Position numbers and translations under genes: made by a program. The notes beneath the pieces were generated by a model. The model was not told where the DNA came from and searched no databases. It saw nothing but the letters and a program-made list of their open reading frames with translations. A DNA stretch of 64,000 nucleotides from Proteinivorax hydrogeniformans (GTDB taxonomy: Bacteria > Bacillota > Proteinivoracia > Proteinivoracales > Proteinivoracaceae), in the NCBI RefSeq assembly GCF_040515995.1, contig NZ_CP159485.1, forward strand, positions 1,550,001-1,614,000, written 5' to 3'. This document shows, piece by piece, positions 7,809-16,629 of this stretch (position 1 is its first letter; every line of letters begins with the position of its first letter).

Positions 7809-8402
7809 TTACTTATTTATAATTGTTGCCACGACTTTATCAGAATAAACATTTAGCGATTCAGAAGTACATATATTACTTAGGGTCAATGTTTCACCCA
7901 TATAAACCTTTTTATTTTCTAAGGGGTATTTAGCACCAGTAATAGAAAGACTTTCTAAATCCTCCAAAGGAAATATTGAAAAACTCTTTTCTTTACATCC
8001 TTTGATTTTCTGATTTCCCTTAGTGACATATATAGATTCATTTTCCGTTTCACATACAATATCAAAGCTATCGCTGTAATCTTTGAGGAGGAACAAATTG
8101 AATAGTTGGTGGTCAAACCTCCCCCCTGTCAAACCAAACACCACAAGCTTCTTATGTGAAAAAAACTTGGAGATATATTCTAAAGCTAGCTCAAAATCAC
8201 TTTTATCCTTATCTACCGGATGTTTGATAACTTCCACTTTAGGTTTAGCTCTGATAGAATCTAAATCTCCAATTATAATATCCTCCGTTAAACTCTCAGG
8301 AATTTTATCGGCACCTCCATCTACTGCAATTACTTTAGAAGGCTGTGTATAGAAAAAGTCACTTTTTAGTGGAACTTCTCCGTTTAAAAATAAATATATC
8401 AC
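7809..8402 (-). CDS. thiN: Thiamine pyrophosphokinase
   Basis: ThiN transfers pyrophosphate from ATP to thiamine to form TPP. Visible family signatures in about 197 residues are VDGGADKIPE (about 27), IIGDLDSI (about 43), DKDKSDFELAL (about 66) and GLTGGRFDHQLFNLFLL (about 90). I prefer the GTG at 8402, 8 bases after AAGAGG; an ATG three codons earlier overlaps that site. It follows thiT and the TPP riboswitch, so transporter and kinase form a thiamine salvage pair. thiN is also next to rpe in Bacillus, so the location is conserved. Confidence 0.93.
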   Translation of the reverse strand: MIYLFLNGEVPLKSDFFYTQPSKVIAVDGGADKIPESLTEDIIIGDLDSIRAKPKVEVIKHPVDKDKSDFELALEYISKFFSHKKLVVFGLTGGRFDHQLFNLFLLKDYSDSFDIVCETENESIYVTKGNQKIKGCKEKSFSIFPLEDLESLSITGAKYPLENKKVYMGETLTLSNICTSESLNVYSDKVVATIINK

Positions 8403-8432
8403 TGAAATCATCCTCTTTTATTTTACCATTAT

Positions 8433-9215
8433 TTAGTTAGAAAAAAAAGCGATAAGCGAAATCAAGATAAAAGCAACTAATGTAATTAGTTGAGTATATC
8501 CGAACACAATTAAGGGTGTCTTGATTTTAGACTTAACATAATCTTTAATGTTTAAATATAGAACCAATAGCCAGCCTAAACCTACAGAACCTTTAAAGAG
8601 ATATTCGTTTATAAACTCTAGTTTAAAATCTTCCATAAAAAATACTGTAATAAGTAGCGGAAGTGCTGCTGATAAGAAAAGTTTAAAAGTTTTTGCCTCT
8701 TCTTTTTGGTCTGCTGCAGAGCCCGTAAGCTTAGAAAGTAACATAGGAGTTATTAAAGCTGCTATTATAACCTCGGGGAGAATATATGTAATGTTATAAA
8801 CTCCGGAATAAACAAATACATTTTGATCACCAGCGTACTCAGCGAAAAATACAACACCAGCTATAAAATGGCATATAAACCTAAAAAATCCCCCAAAAAC
8901 CACACCAAGAACTTGTCTTTTCGAAAATAACCCCGAAAGACCAACTACTCCGAAAGCTAGTGGATAATCTAGAAAACCCTGAAGTGGTTGAGCAATTACA
9001 GCGTCTCCAAGAAAAATTTGCATCAAACCAAAAGCTGCTCCAGTTAAAACGCCAGGAAAAACACCCCATCTTAAAGCGATTATAAAGATAGGTACCATCT
9101 GTAGTGAAACGGATCCACCTTGAGGCATCCGGCCCAGTCTTAGATAACTTAGAATAATAGCAAGGGCAAGCATAACCCCAGCTTCAACTAAAACTTTAGT
9201 TTTTTGATTTCTCAT
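8433..9215 (-). CDS. thiT: Energy-coupled thiamine transporter ThiT with C-terminal extension
   Basis: ThiT (YuaJ) is the thiamine-binding S component of an ECF transporter. The N-terminal 180 residues match: AIILSYLRLGRMPQGGSVSL, then MVPIFIIALRWG and LQGFLDYPLAFG, with six membrane spans. The protein is about 260 residues, whereas the family is usually about 190. The extra C-terminal 75-80 residues contain about three further hydrophobic spans. The ATG at 9215 has AAAGGAGAG at 6 bases. The TPP riboswitch just upstream supports the substrate. ECF energising subunits are not in this window. Confidence 0.9.
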   Translation of the reverse strand: MRNQKTKVLVEAGVMLALAIILSYLRLGRMPQGGSVSLQMVPIFIIALRWGVFPGVLTGAAFGLMQIFLGDAVIAQPLQGFLDYPLAFGVVGLSGLFSKRQVLGVVFGGFFRFICHFIAGVVFFAEYAGDQNVFVYSGVYNITYILPEVIIAALITPMLLSKLTGSAADQKEEAKTFKLFLSAALPLLITVFFMEDFKLEFINEYLFKGSVGLGWLLVLYLNIKDYVKSKIKTPLIVFGYTQLITLVAFILISLIAFFSN

Positions 9216-9305
9216 ATTCAACTCTCCTTTAATAAATAAAATTTCAATCAGTTAGGGTTGTTTCCCCGCTAACCATTAAAATAAAAAGCCAGTTAAACTG
9301 TCATA

Positions 9306-9340
9306 AAAATTAGACCGTCCCAACGGGAACGGCCTAATTT
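9306..9340 (-). terminator. Terminator of the TPP riboswitch expression platform
   Basis: On the minus strand the stem AAATTAGGCCGTYCC/GGGACGGTCTAATTT is followed by a short T-run. It lies directly after the aptamer, so TPP binding would favour termination before thiT. The remaining 85 bases to the thiT start hold only the leader and RBS. Confidence 0.8.
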
Positions 9341-9349
9341 AGTTACTTG

Positions 9350-9441
9350 TACGCCGACTTCCCTCCGCTGGCACTATCCAGATCAGGTTCAAAGGGTCAA
9401 ACAAAATGTCTTCTCAGTTACTTTAAGTAACTCCCCCAGTC
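9350..9441 (-). promoter_or_regulatory. TPP riboswitch (THI element)
   Basis: The minus strand carries the hallmark sequences of the TPP aptamer: CTGAGA, then ACCCTTTGAACCTGATCTGG, then CCAGCGGAGGGAAGT. The outer GACT/AGTC can close P1. It starts about 12 bases after the rpe stop and precedes a terminator and thiT. TPP should lower thiT-thiN expression. Confidence 0.95.
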
Positions 9442-9452
9442 ATCACTATTAT

Positions 9453-10094
9453 TTAATTCATTAAACTTTCTATAGCTTTCCTTTTATCGATACTTTTAAA
9501 TATATAAGATCCGGCAACAAGCGAAGTTGCGCCAGCGCTTATAAGTTCACTGGCATTTTCACCATTTACACCACCGTCAATTTGTATCTCAACATCCTTC
9601 TCACTTGGCAGCATGCTCTTAAGATGCTTTATTTTCTCAACAGCTTCTTTAATAAACTTTTGTCCTCCAAAGCCTGGGTTTACAGACATTATAAGAATCA
9701 TATCTACTTCATTTAATATATACCTTAAATTTTCAACATTTGTGGCTGGATTTATTGCAACTCCTGCTTTAATATCATACGACTTTATCATTTGTACCAC
9801 TCTATGTAGGTGTATAGCAGATTCATAATGTACCGTAATAATGTCGGCACCATTTTCTGCAAATTTGGGTATATAAAGCTCTGGATTCTCTATCATTAAA
9901 TGTACATCCAATGTAAGGTTGCTGAGATTGTTAATAGCTTTTACATAATCAGGTCCAAAGGTTATGTTAGGAACAAAATGTCCATCCATGACATCTATAT
10001 GCAGCCAGTGGGCACCTGCATCTTCAATAATCTGTATTTCACTTTTTAGTTCAAGTATATTTGCTGCTAGAAGGGAAGGCGCAATTTTAACCAC
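9453..10094 (-). CDS. rpe: Ribulose-phosphate 3-epimerase
   Basis: Rpe interconverts D-ribulose 5-phosphate and D-xylulose 5-phosphate in the pentose phosphate pathway. The 213-residue TIM barrel has the opening KIAPSLLAANILEL, the metal-binding LHIDVMDGHFVPNI (about 32), the MSVNPGFGGQKFI loop (about 138) and the phosphate-binding IQIDGGVNGENA (about 173). The start is GTG at 10094 with AAAGGAGAG at 8 bases. It overlaps the end of rsgA by 8 bases, as in the cpgA-rpe pair of Bacillus. Confidence 0.96.
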   Translation of the reverse strand: MVKIAPSLLAANILELKSEIQIIEDAGAHWLHIDVMDGHFVPNITFGPDYVKAINNLSNLTLDVHLMIENPELYIPKFAENGADIITVHYESAIHLHRVVQMIKSYDIKAGVAINPATNVENLRYILNEVDMILIMSVNPGFGGQKFIKEAVEKIKHLKSMLPSEKDVEIQIDGGVNGENASELISAGATSLVAGSYIFKSIDKRKAIESLMN

Positions 10095-10962
10095 GTTTAT
10101 ATCTCTCCTTTAACTGTTTCAATTTTTTATTAAGCATAACATAACTTTCGTATCTATCTTGATGTAGCTGCCCTTTTTCCACTGCCTTTTTCACACCACA
10201 TTCTTGTTCACTCATGTGAGTACAAGAGGTAAATTTACACTCAAAACCATCAAAGTCGACATAAAGGTTAGCTAACTGTTTCAGGCCAACATCCTGCAAG
10301 GACAAATTTGAAAACCCTGGCGTGTCAACTATAAAACCATTTTTAGTAACTTCAACCAATGAGCTATGAGTAGTAGTATGCTTACCTCTTTGTATCTTAG
10401 TGGAAATATTCCCAACCCTAAAGTTGGCATCGGGATTTAAGTTGTTAACCAATGAGGATTTGCCAACTCCACTTTGCCCACATAAACAAGATATTTTATC
10501 CTCCATTAGACTTTTCAACTGAGAAATACCTTGTGGTGGTTGATTTGATATGCCTAAAACTCTATAGTTTGTACTTTGAAGCCTATCTTTAACATATTTT
10601 AACACACTATCTCCAAGATCTATCTTTGTAACACACACCAGCGCGCTAATATTATAATGCTCAGCTAGAGCTAGCAATGTATCCATTAGCATATAGTCAG
10701 GTTTTGGTTGCTCATTTGAGACCATTACAATCATTTGATCGATGTTTGCTACAGTAGGCCGATAAAGGAGGTTTTTCCTAGGCAAAACCTTTTCAATAAC
10801 ACCTTCGTCATCTGATATAGTAGTGATTTCCACCCTGTCACCTACTAAGGGCTTAATCTTTTCTTTTTTTAGCTTTCCTCGGCCCTTACATTGATAAGAA
10901 TAACCACTTTCTGTTTTTACATAATAAAACCCACTTAAAGCCTTATATATTATCCCGTTAAT
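10087..10962 (-). CDS. rsgA: Small ribosomal subunit GTPase RsgA, start disrupted or non-canonical
   Basis: RsgA (CpgA/YjeQ) is a circularly permuted GTPase that helps mature the 30S subunit. The frame gives 291 residues. It has an OB-fold N-terminus (IIYKALSGFYYV, YSYQCKGRGKLKK, VGDRV), then the permuted G motifs: VTKIDL (G4), CGQSGVGKSSLVN (G1), DTPGF (G3), and a C-terminal zinc knuckle with four Cys/His. There is no ATG, GTG or TTG in frame near the true N-terminus: the open frame begins right after a stop, at codon ATT (10962). A well-placed ATG at 10966 is one base out of frame. An internal GTG at 10833 would remove the OB domain. I give the full open frame. Confidence 0.85.
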   Translation of the reverse strand: MNGIIYKALSGFYYVKTESGYSYQCKGRGKLKKEKIKPLVGDRVEITTISDDEGVIEKVLPRKNLLYRPTVANIDQMIVMVSNEQPKPDYMLMDTLLALAEHYNISALVCVTKIDLGDSVLKYVKDRLQSTNYRVLGISNQPPQGISQLKSLMEDKISCLCGQSGVGKSSLVNNLNPDANFRVGNISTKIQRGKHTTTHSSLVEVTKNGFIVDTPGFSNLSLQDVGLKQLANLYVDFDGFECKFTSCTHMSEQECGVKKAVEKGQLHQDRYESYVMLNKKLKQLKERYKRG

Positions 10963-10986
10963 TCATTTTCACAACCTTTCTAAAAA

Positions 10987-12825
10987 TTATTGTAACTCAC
11001 CATCTACAAACACCCTAACTTCTCCACCTTCCCAAAGGCGCACATCAAACTCTCTAGGTCTGCGCCCTCCAGATATTCTCTCATCAACAACCGTAGTCAT
11101 ACCTTCAATATCTTCAACTACGATACGTACGTGTGTACCGAAAAAGTCAACATCAACCTCAACTGTTTTTTCTATGCGCTCATATGGTCTTATGCTCAAC
11201 TCCACAGTGGTCTGCCCTGGTAAAATCTCGTCATTAGAAGAAGGATTCTGATCAACAACAATTCCACTAGGACTTTCACCTTGAGGTTGTATCCATCTAG
11301 TTGTGTAATTCAAACCTAATTGCTCAAGTAAATCATTAGCTTCATTTAAGTCTTTATCGATTAATCCAGGCATATTTACAGGTTTAGGCCCCTCACTTAC
11401 TAAAATTGAGACAACTTCTTCCCTTTGTAAACTACCACCGCTAGGAGATTGACTTATCACTTTACCACTTTCCACAGCATCATCATACTCTCTATTTACC
11501 TCAACCTCAAATCCTACTTCGGACAGTGTGTTTAAAGCTGATCTTTCAGTCTCGCCCACAATATCAGGAACGTTAATGTATTGAGCTCCAAGGCTTAAAA
11601 TTAATGAGACCTCTCTACCTTCACGTCTCGTTGAACCCGCTGAAGGACTTTGGTATAGCACATGATTTGTAGGCAAATTACTGTGTTCTTCTCCTTCAAT
11701 CACATACTGTAATCCTAAGTCTTCTATCTCTTTGATAGCTTCAGACAGAGGCAGCCCCTCTACATTTGGCACTGGAACTTCCGGTACATGTAAGGCTCTT
11801 TTTGTTAAAGCGTACCCTCCACCTATTAAACCAGCTACAAGTAGTAGGGAAATCAAAACTATAGTTGTAATTTTTTTAGCTTTTGCTTTTCCTTTTTGAG
11901 TCCCCTTTATTTCATCAGCATCTTCTTTTTCTGTTGCCTCCGCAATTGAAAAACGCTGAGTCTTTTGATCTAATTCATCTGATTCTTCAATTTCTACAGC
12001 CCCATAATTGAGCCAGCTCCTAATATCATTTAATAATTCCTCTGCATTTTTATAGCGCATATCTTTGTTTTTAGTCACAGCTTTTTTTACAATACTTGAA
12101 ACCCCTTCAGGTATATCCGCATTAAGCTCATCTAGTGGCCTTACTGGTTCTTGGATATGTTTTATAGCTACAGATATTGGGCTATCTCCATCAAAAGGCA
12201 CTTTGCCAGTTAACATCTCATACATGACAATTCCTAGAGAATAGATGTCCGATTGTGCACCTGCATAGTTACCCTTTGCTTGCTCTGGGCTGAAATAATG
12301 GACTGAACCAAGTACTGTATTTGTATTTTGCATAGTTAAAGTTTGATCTGTATTTATTGCTTTTGCTATACCGAAATCAGTAACTTTAACATGCTTTTCT
12401 TTTGTTAATAATATGTTCTGGGGTTTGATATCCCTATGAATTATTGAATTATCATGGGCATGTTTTAACGCCTTACAAATATTTTTAGCAATATTTAAAA
12501 CTTCATTTAAATTAATTTTACCTTCATTTATATAATCTTTTAGAGTTTGACCAGCTACATATTCCATCACAATAAAATAATTTTGCTTATCTTGACCTAC
12601 ATCATATATTCCTACAATGTTGGGATGGGAGAGTCCAGCAGAAGCTTGTGCTTCCCGTCTAAACCTTCGAACTAGCTCTTGATCATGGACAAATTGGGCC
12701 TTTAATACCTTAACGGCAACTATCCGATTTAACAACGTACAGCGAGCTTTATAAACTATCGCCATACCACCTGTGCCTATTTTTTCTATTATATGATACC
12801 TATTTGCTAGCTTTTGTCCAACCAT
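10987..12825 (-). CDS. prkC: Serine/threonine protein kinase PrkC with PASTA domains
   Basis: Membrane Ser/Thr kinase that senses muropeptides and signals in growth and spore germination. The kinase domain (about 1-275) has GTGGMAIVYKA, VAVKVL, HRDIKPQNILL and DFGIA. A basic linker and one membrane span (about 322-344) lead to three extracellular PASTA repeats, each opening with a PxVxG-type motif (VPNVEGLPLSEA, VPDIVGETERSA, MPGLIDKDLNEA). A final 70-residue beta-rich tail follows. The length of 612 is typical. It is 1 base downstream of the phosphatase prpC, its usual antagonist. Confidence 0.96.
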   Translation of the reverse strand: MVGQKLANRYHIIEKIGTGGMAIVYKARCTLLNRIVAVKVLKAQFVHDQELVRRFRREAQASAGLSHPNIVGIYDVGQDKQNYFIVMEYVAGQTLKDYINEGKINLNEVLNIAKNICKALKHAHDNSIIHRDIKPQNILLTKEKHVKVTDFGIAKAINTDQTLTMQNTNTVLGSVHYFSPEQAKGNYAGAQSDIYSLGIVMYEMLTGKVPFDGDSPISVAIKHIQEPVRPLDELNADIPEGVSSIVKKAVTKNKDMRYKNAEELLNDIRSWLNYGAVEIEESDELDQKTQRFSIAEATEKEDADEIKGTQKGKAKAKKITTIVLISLLLVAGLIGGGYALTKRALHVPEVPVPNVEGLPLSEAIKEIEDLGLQYVIEGEEHSNLPTNHVLYQSPSAGSTRREGREVSLILSLGAQYINVPDIVGETERSALNTLSEVGFEVEVNREYDDAVESGKVISQSPSGGSLQREEVVSILVSEGPKPVNMPGLIDKDLNEANDLLEQLGLNYTTRWIQPQGESPSGIVVDQNPSSNDEILPGQTTVELSIRPYERIEKTVEVDVDFFGTHVRIVVEDIEGMTTVVDERISGGRRPREFDVRLWEGGEVRVFVDGELQ

Positions 12826-12826
12826 G

Positions 12827-13549
12827 CTAATTCACCTCCTTAATATCCCCAACATCTGCTATCGCAACTGTTACGTTATCTGTGCCACCTTGATTTAGTG
12901 CTGCTCCTATAAGCTTGTCGCAAATGTCTTCTACTTCTGATTCCATCATCAACTCAGCTATTTCTGTATCAGTTAGGCACTTAGTCAAACCGTCTGTACA
13001 CAGTAAAATTTTATCATATGATTTCAACCTATGACTTCTACTTTGAACTTCAATAATACTATCAGTGCCGACAGCTTGAGTTAAAACATTCCGTTGTGGA
13101 TGCTTTTCTGCCTCTTCTTCTGTTAATTGACCATGTCTAACTAGATCAGCTACCAATGAGTGATCATTTGTCAATTGTAAAAGCTGTTTATCTCTTAACA
13201 GGTAGACTCGACTATCGCCAACATGACCAACATTTAAGTAACCATTAGATATAATCACTACAGATAGCGTAGTACCCATACCTTTTAAACTTTCCTTTTC
13301 ATTAGAAATCTTATAAAGCTCCTCATTTACTTGTTCAATTAAAGTCTTGAGCTGTATAATATCATCGTTATTTTCAAGTTCATTTGCCAAAAAATTTACA
13401 GCTTTTTTACTGGCAATTTCTCCGGCTAAATGTCCACCCATCCCGTCGGCAACAATTATGTACGAAAAGCTACCATTTCTACCATAAACAAAATAATCTT
13501 GATTAATTTCTCTTTGATAACCACAATGAGTTTTCCCACCTATTTTCAT
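12827..13549 (-). CDS. prpC: PP2C-type Ser/Thr protein phosphatase PrpC
   Basis: This enzyme dephosphorylates PrkC and its targets. The 240-residue PPM fold shows the metal-binding motifs NQDYF (about 16), VADGMGGHLAGEIAS (about 34), GMGTTL (about 91), VGHVGDSRVYLL (about 106), LLCTDGL (about 180) and GGTDNVTVAI (about 221). It directly precedes prkC and follows rlmN by 23 bases. Confidence 0.96.
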   Translation of the reverse strand: MKIGGKTHCGYQREINQDYFVYGRNGSFSYIIVADGMGGHLAGEIASKKAVNFLANELENNDDIIQLKTLIEQVNEELYKISNEKESLKGMGTTLSVVIISNGYLNVGHVGDSRVYLLRDKQLLQLTNDHSLVADLVRHGQLTEEEAEKHPQRNVLTQAVGTDSIIEVQSRSHRLKSYDKILLCTDGLTKCLTDTEIAELMMESEVEDICDKLIGAALNQGGTDNVTVAIADVGDIKEVN

Positions 13550-13572
13550 TAGGCCTCACCTACATTCTTATT

Positions 13573-14595
13573 CTAATTATTCCTTTTCTTAAGTTGACCA
13601 CAAGCAGCATCAATATCGCTACCAAGTTCTCTTCGGATTGTCGCTTTAAAGCCTATTTTTTGTAAAACTTTTTGAAAGGCTTTTACTCTTTCGTCTGAGC
13701 TTTTTTTAAGTTCATGATCACTACTAGAGTCATTTAAAGGTATTAAGTTAATATGACATAACAGTCCAGACAATAAGCTAGCAAGCTCGAAGGCATCTTT
13801 ATCACTATCATTGAAATCACTAATCATAGCGTACTCTATAGTTAAACGACGTTTAGTCTGGTCAGAATAGTAGCGACAAGCGTCTATAACCTCCTTTAAA
13901 GGGAAGCTTTTGGAAATTGGCATAACTTTTTGCCTTTTTTGTTGATTTGGAGCATGTAAAGATAGTGCTAAAGTAATCCCAAGGCGCTCTTCAGCTAACC
14001 GGTAAATCTGGGGGACTAAACCTGAAGTTGAAAGAGTGATATTTCTGATTCCGATATTAAAAGTTGTTTCATCATTTACAAATTTGATAAACTCTAATAC
14101 ATTATCGTAATTATCTAGGGGTTCACCCATGCCCATAATAACAATATTTTTTATTCTCTCTTTTGTTATCCTTTGTATAGCCCAAAACTGCTCTACAATC
14201 TCAGCATTTGAAAGATTTCTTGTAAAACCTTGCTCGCCTGAGCTGCAAAACACACAGCCCATTTTACAACCTACTTGGGTTGATATACAAATACTTAAGC
14301 CATGCTCATATTTCATTAATACCGCTTCAGTTAAAGCTCCATCAGGAAACTTAAGCAAAAACTTTGTCGTACCATCTTTTGACACCTGTTTATCTTTAAT
14401 TCGAATATCACCTATAGTAAATTTATCCTGAAGTTCTTCTCGCAGACTTTGAGGAAGATTTGACATCTCCATAAAAGATGATACTTGCTTTTGATATATC
14501 CACTGATGAATTTGTTTAATCCTAAATTTTTGACTAATATATGGATTTAATTTATCTTCCATAGTTTTAACATCTAATCCTACTAAGTTTATCAC
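13573..14595 (-). CDS. rlmN: Dual-specificity 23S rRNA/tRNA adenine C2 methyltransferase RlmN
   Basis: Radical-SAM enzyme that methylates C2 of A2503 in 23S rRNA and A37 in some tRNAs. The 340 residues include the CX3CX2C cluster as CKMGCVFC (about 108), the SAM-binding MGMGEPLDN (about 164) and the reactive late cysteine in DIDAACGQLKK (about 334). The start is a GTG at 14595 which overlaps the stop of rsmB, suggesting coupled translation. Confidence 0.96.
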   Translation of the reverse strand: MINLVGLDVKTMEDKLNPYISQKFRIKQIHQWIYQKQVSSFMEMSNLPQSLREELQDKFTIGDIRIKDKQVSKDGTTKFLLKFPDGALTEAVLMKYEHGLSICISTQVGCKMGCVFCSSGEQGFTRNLSNAEIVEQFWAIQRITKERIKNIVIMGMGEPLDNYDNVLEFIKFVNDETTFNIGIRNITLSTSGLVPQIYRLAEERLGITLALSLHAPNQQKRQKVMPISKSFPLKEVIDACRYYSDQTKRRLTIEYAMISDFNDSDKDAFELASLLSGLLCHINLIPLNDSSSDHELKKSSDERVKAFQKVLQKIGFKATIRRELGSDIDAACGQLKKRNN

Positions 14596-15908
14596 TAGTC
14601 AATTTCACCCTTTTTTCTTTTTTTAATTTTTGCTATATAGAACCCATCTGTATTATCTTTATCTGGAAAAACATGCCTTTGTTGAACTAAAGACAGCGTA
14701 TCATCGATATTTAAAGCATAGTTAACTATATCTTCATTTTCTGTTTTAGTCAATGTACATGTGGAATAGATCAAGACCCCTCCAGGGTTTAATAATTTAA
14801 CTCCATTTTTAATCAGTTCTAACTGTAACGACGCAATGCTAACCAAGTCATCCTTGCTCTTATTCCATTTTATATCTGGCTTATTTGCAATTACTCCTAA
14901 ACCGCTACAAGGGGCATCTAAAAGCACTAAGTCAAATCTTTTTTGGAAATACTCACAAGCTTTAGTGCTGTCTAATAAAACCGGCTCTACAATATTGACG
15001 CCAGCAGTTTGACAGGATTTTTTTATAAGATTCACTCTATGCTTATGAACATCACACGCATAAATTTTACCCTTATCACCCATTTGCTGAGCTAAATGGG
15101 TTGTTTTTGTGCCTGGTGCTGCACACATATCGATAACTGTTTCCCCTGGCTTAGGATCAGCTATTTCCCCTACCAAAATTGAACCTAAACTTTGCACAAA
15201 ACATTTGCCCTCATCAAGTTCTTTAATGTTATTTAGCGGGGTACTGCTGTTAAATTTTATGGCAACTCGATACTGGTCAACACTGCTGACATCAATACCC
15301 TTATCTTTTAATGTCCTTAAAAGCTCTTCTTTTGTACTTTTCAAAGTATTAACCCTTAGGGTTGTATGGTGCGAAGAGTTCATAGCTTTTAACAAAGCTT
15401 CTAGATGTTCATTCGTTGTAGTGACCTTAGAAAACTCTTCTACCATCCACCTTGGATAGGAATATCTGATAGAAAGAAACTCGAGGAAATCTTCTTTGGG
15501 CACATCAAAAATACTGTCTTTTTCCCTGACAATATTCCTAAGAACAGCATTTACAAATGACGCTTTTCTATAATTGCGTTTTTTAACATACTTTACGCCT
15601 TCATTAACTACAGCATAATCAGGTATGCTATCTAGAAAAGCGATTTGATATAGTGATGTCATTAACGTGTACTTTAACCAATCCTGCTGTTTGTGAGGTC
15701 TTTTTACATACTTTTTTAGCACCCATAGAAGAAATGTTTTATTAGCTATAACTCCATAGACGATTTTTGTAAAAAGACTTTTATCCTCAGGAGTAAAAGT
15801 TACCTTTTTTAAAACATCGTTAATAACTAAATTTGAATAGCTTTCGTTACGTTCTATCTGCACTAATGCCTTAATACATTCAACTCTAGGGTTTGAATTA
15901 TTTTCCAT
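14595..15908 (-). CDS. rsmB: 16S rRNA cytosine-967 C5 methyltransferase RsmB
   Basis: RsmB makes m5C967 in 16S rRNA. Its N-terminal NusB-like RNA-binding domain (about 1-150) is followed by a Rossmann methyltransferase domain with the SAM motif DMCAAPGTKTTHLA (about 256), motif IV DAPCSGLGV (about 325) and the catalytic cysteine motif YSTCTL (about 378). The length of 437 is usual. It overlaps yugP upstream (stop/start overlap at 15908) and rlmN downstream, in a tightly packed translation and RNA modification operon. Confidence 0.95.
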   Translation of the reverse strand: MENNSNPRVECIKALVQIERNESYSNLVINDVLKKVTFTPEDKSLFTKIVYGVIANKTFLLWVLKKYVKRPHKQQDWLKYTLMTSLYQIAFLDSIPDYAVVNEGVKYVKKRNYRKASFVNAVLRNIVREKDSIFDVPKEDFLEFLSIRYSYPRWMVEEFSKVTTTNEHLEALLKAMNSSHHTTLRVNTLKSTKEELLRTLKDKGIDVSSVDQYRVAIKFNSSTPLNNIKELDEGKCFVQSLGSILVGEIADPKPGETVIDMCAAPGTKTTHLAQQMGDKGKIYACDVHKHRVNLIKKSCQTAGVNIVEPVLLDSTKACEYFQKRFDLVLLDAPCSGLGVIANKPDIKWNKSKDDLVSIASLQLELIKNGVKLLNPGGVLIYSTCTLTKTENEDIVNYALNIDDTLSLVQQRHVFPDKDNTDGFYIAKIKKRKKGEID

Positions 15909-16627
15909 TACCTTCGACTATTCCTTAACAAGATTAATCTAAGAAGCTGCGCTAATGCAACCGCAGTTGCCGCTATATAAGTTAGGGCTGCTGCATTTAA
16001 TACTGCTTTAGTCCCCTTTTGTTCCTCATTAGTTATAATCCCTTCATTTGTTAGTAATGCCATCGCCCTGCTAGAGGCATTAAATTCAACGGGAAGAGTA
16101 ACTAATTGAAATATAAGCGCAAAGGAAAAAAACGCAATTCCTAAGTCCATTAAGTAAGTTGGCCCACCACCTTGGGCGCTAAAAATAAATCCAATCAAAA
16201 ATAGAGGCATAGCTAGAGAGCTTCCAAACTGTGCCAATGGAACAAAGTTATTTCTAAAGGCTAAAAAGAAATAACCTTCATCATGCTGATTAGCATGACC
16301 GGTTTCATGGGCAGCAATTGCCAAAGAAGCTAGAGATGTACCGTTATGGACTTCTCTTGATAATCTAACCTTTTTAGCTTTTGGATCGTAGTGATCAGAT
16401 AAATGTCCACTTGTAAGTTCCACGTCAACATCCTGCAAACCCATCCTATCAAGCAATGTCCTTGCCACTTGCGCTCCTGTTATTCTTTTGTTAGCCATAA
16501 CTTTAGAATATTTTGCATAAGCTGACTTCACCTTTCCCTGGGCATACATAGCAAAGATACCTGCTGGAATGACAAAATAAATTAACCCCGAATCGAAGAA
16601 AAAAAGACCTGTGCCGCCAAAAAACAT
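15908..16627 (-). CDS. YugP-type membrane zinc metallopeptidase
   Basis: A 239-residue integral membrane protein of the neutral zinc metallopeptidase family (YugP). The zinc motif is HETGH (about residue 107, in AIAAHETGHANQHDEG), and several hydrophobic spans lie on either side. The substrate is unknown; membrane protein turnover is only an inference. In many Clostridia this gene sits between fmt and rsmB as it does here, with 2-base spacing or overlap on both sides. Confidence 0.88.
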   Translation of the reverse strand: MFFGGTGLFFFDSGLIYFVIPAGIFAMYAQGKVKSAYAKYSKVMANKRITGAQVARTLLDRMGLQDVDVELTSGHLSDHYDPKAKKVRLSREVHNGTSLASLAIAAHETGHANQHDEGYFFLAFRNNFVPLAQFGSSLAMPLFLIGFIFSAQGGGPTYLMDLGIAFFSFALIFQLVTLPVEFNASSRAMALLTNEGIITNEEQKGTKAVLNAAALTYIAATAVALAQLLRLILLRNSRR

Positions 16628-16629
16628 AA

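Noticed and set aside
9222-9305. Possible small gene between the TPP terminator and thiT
   Set aside because: No RBS-start-stop combination of useful length; it is leader sequence with the thiT RBS.
10087-10833. Short form of rsgA starting at the internal GTG
   Set aside because: The upstream frame codes the conserved OB domain (YSYQCKGRGKLKK, VGDRV), so the short form is a prediction artefact of the missing start codon.
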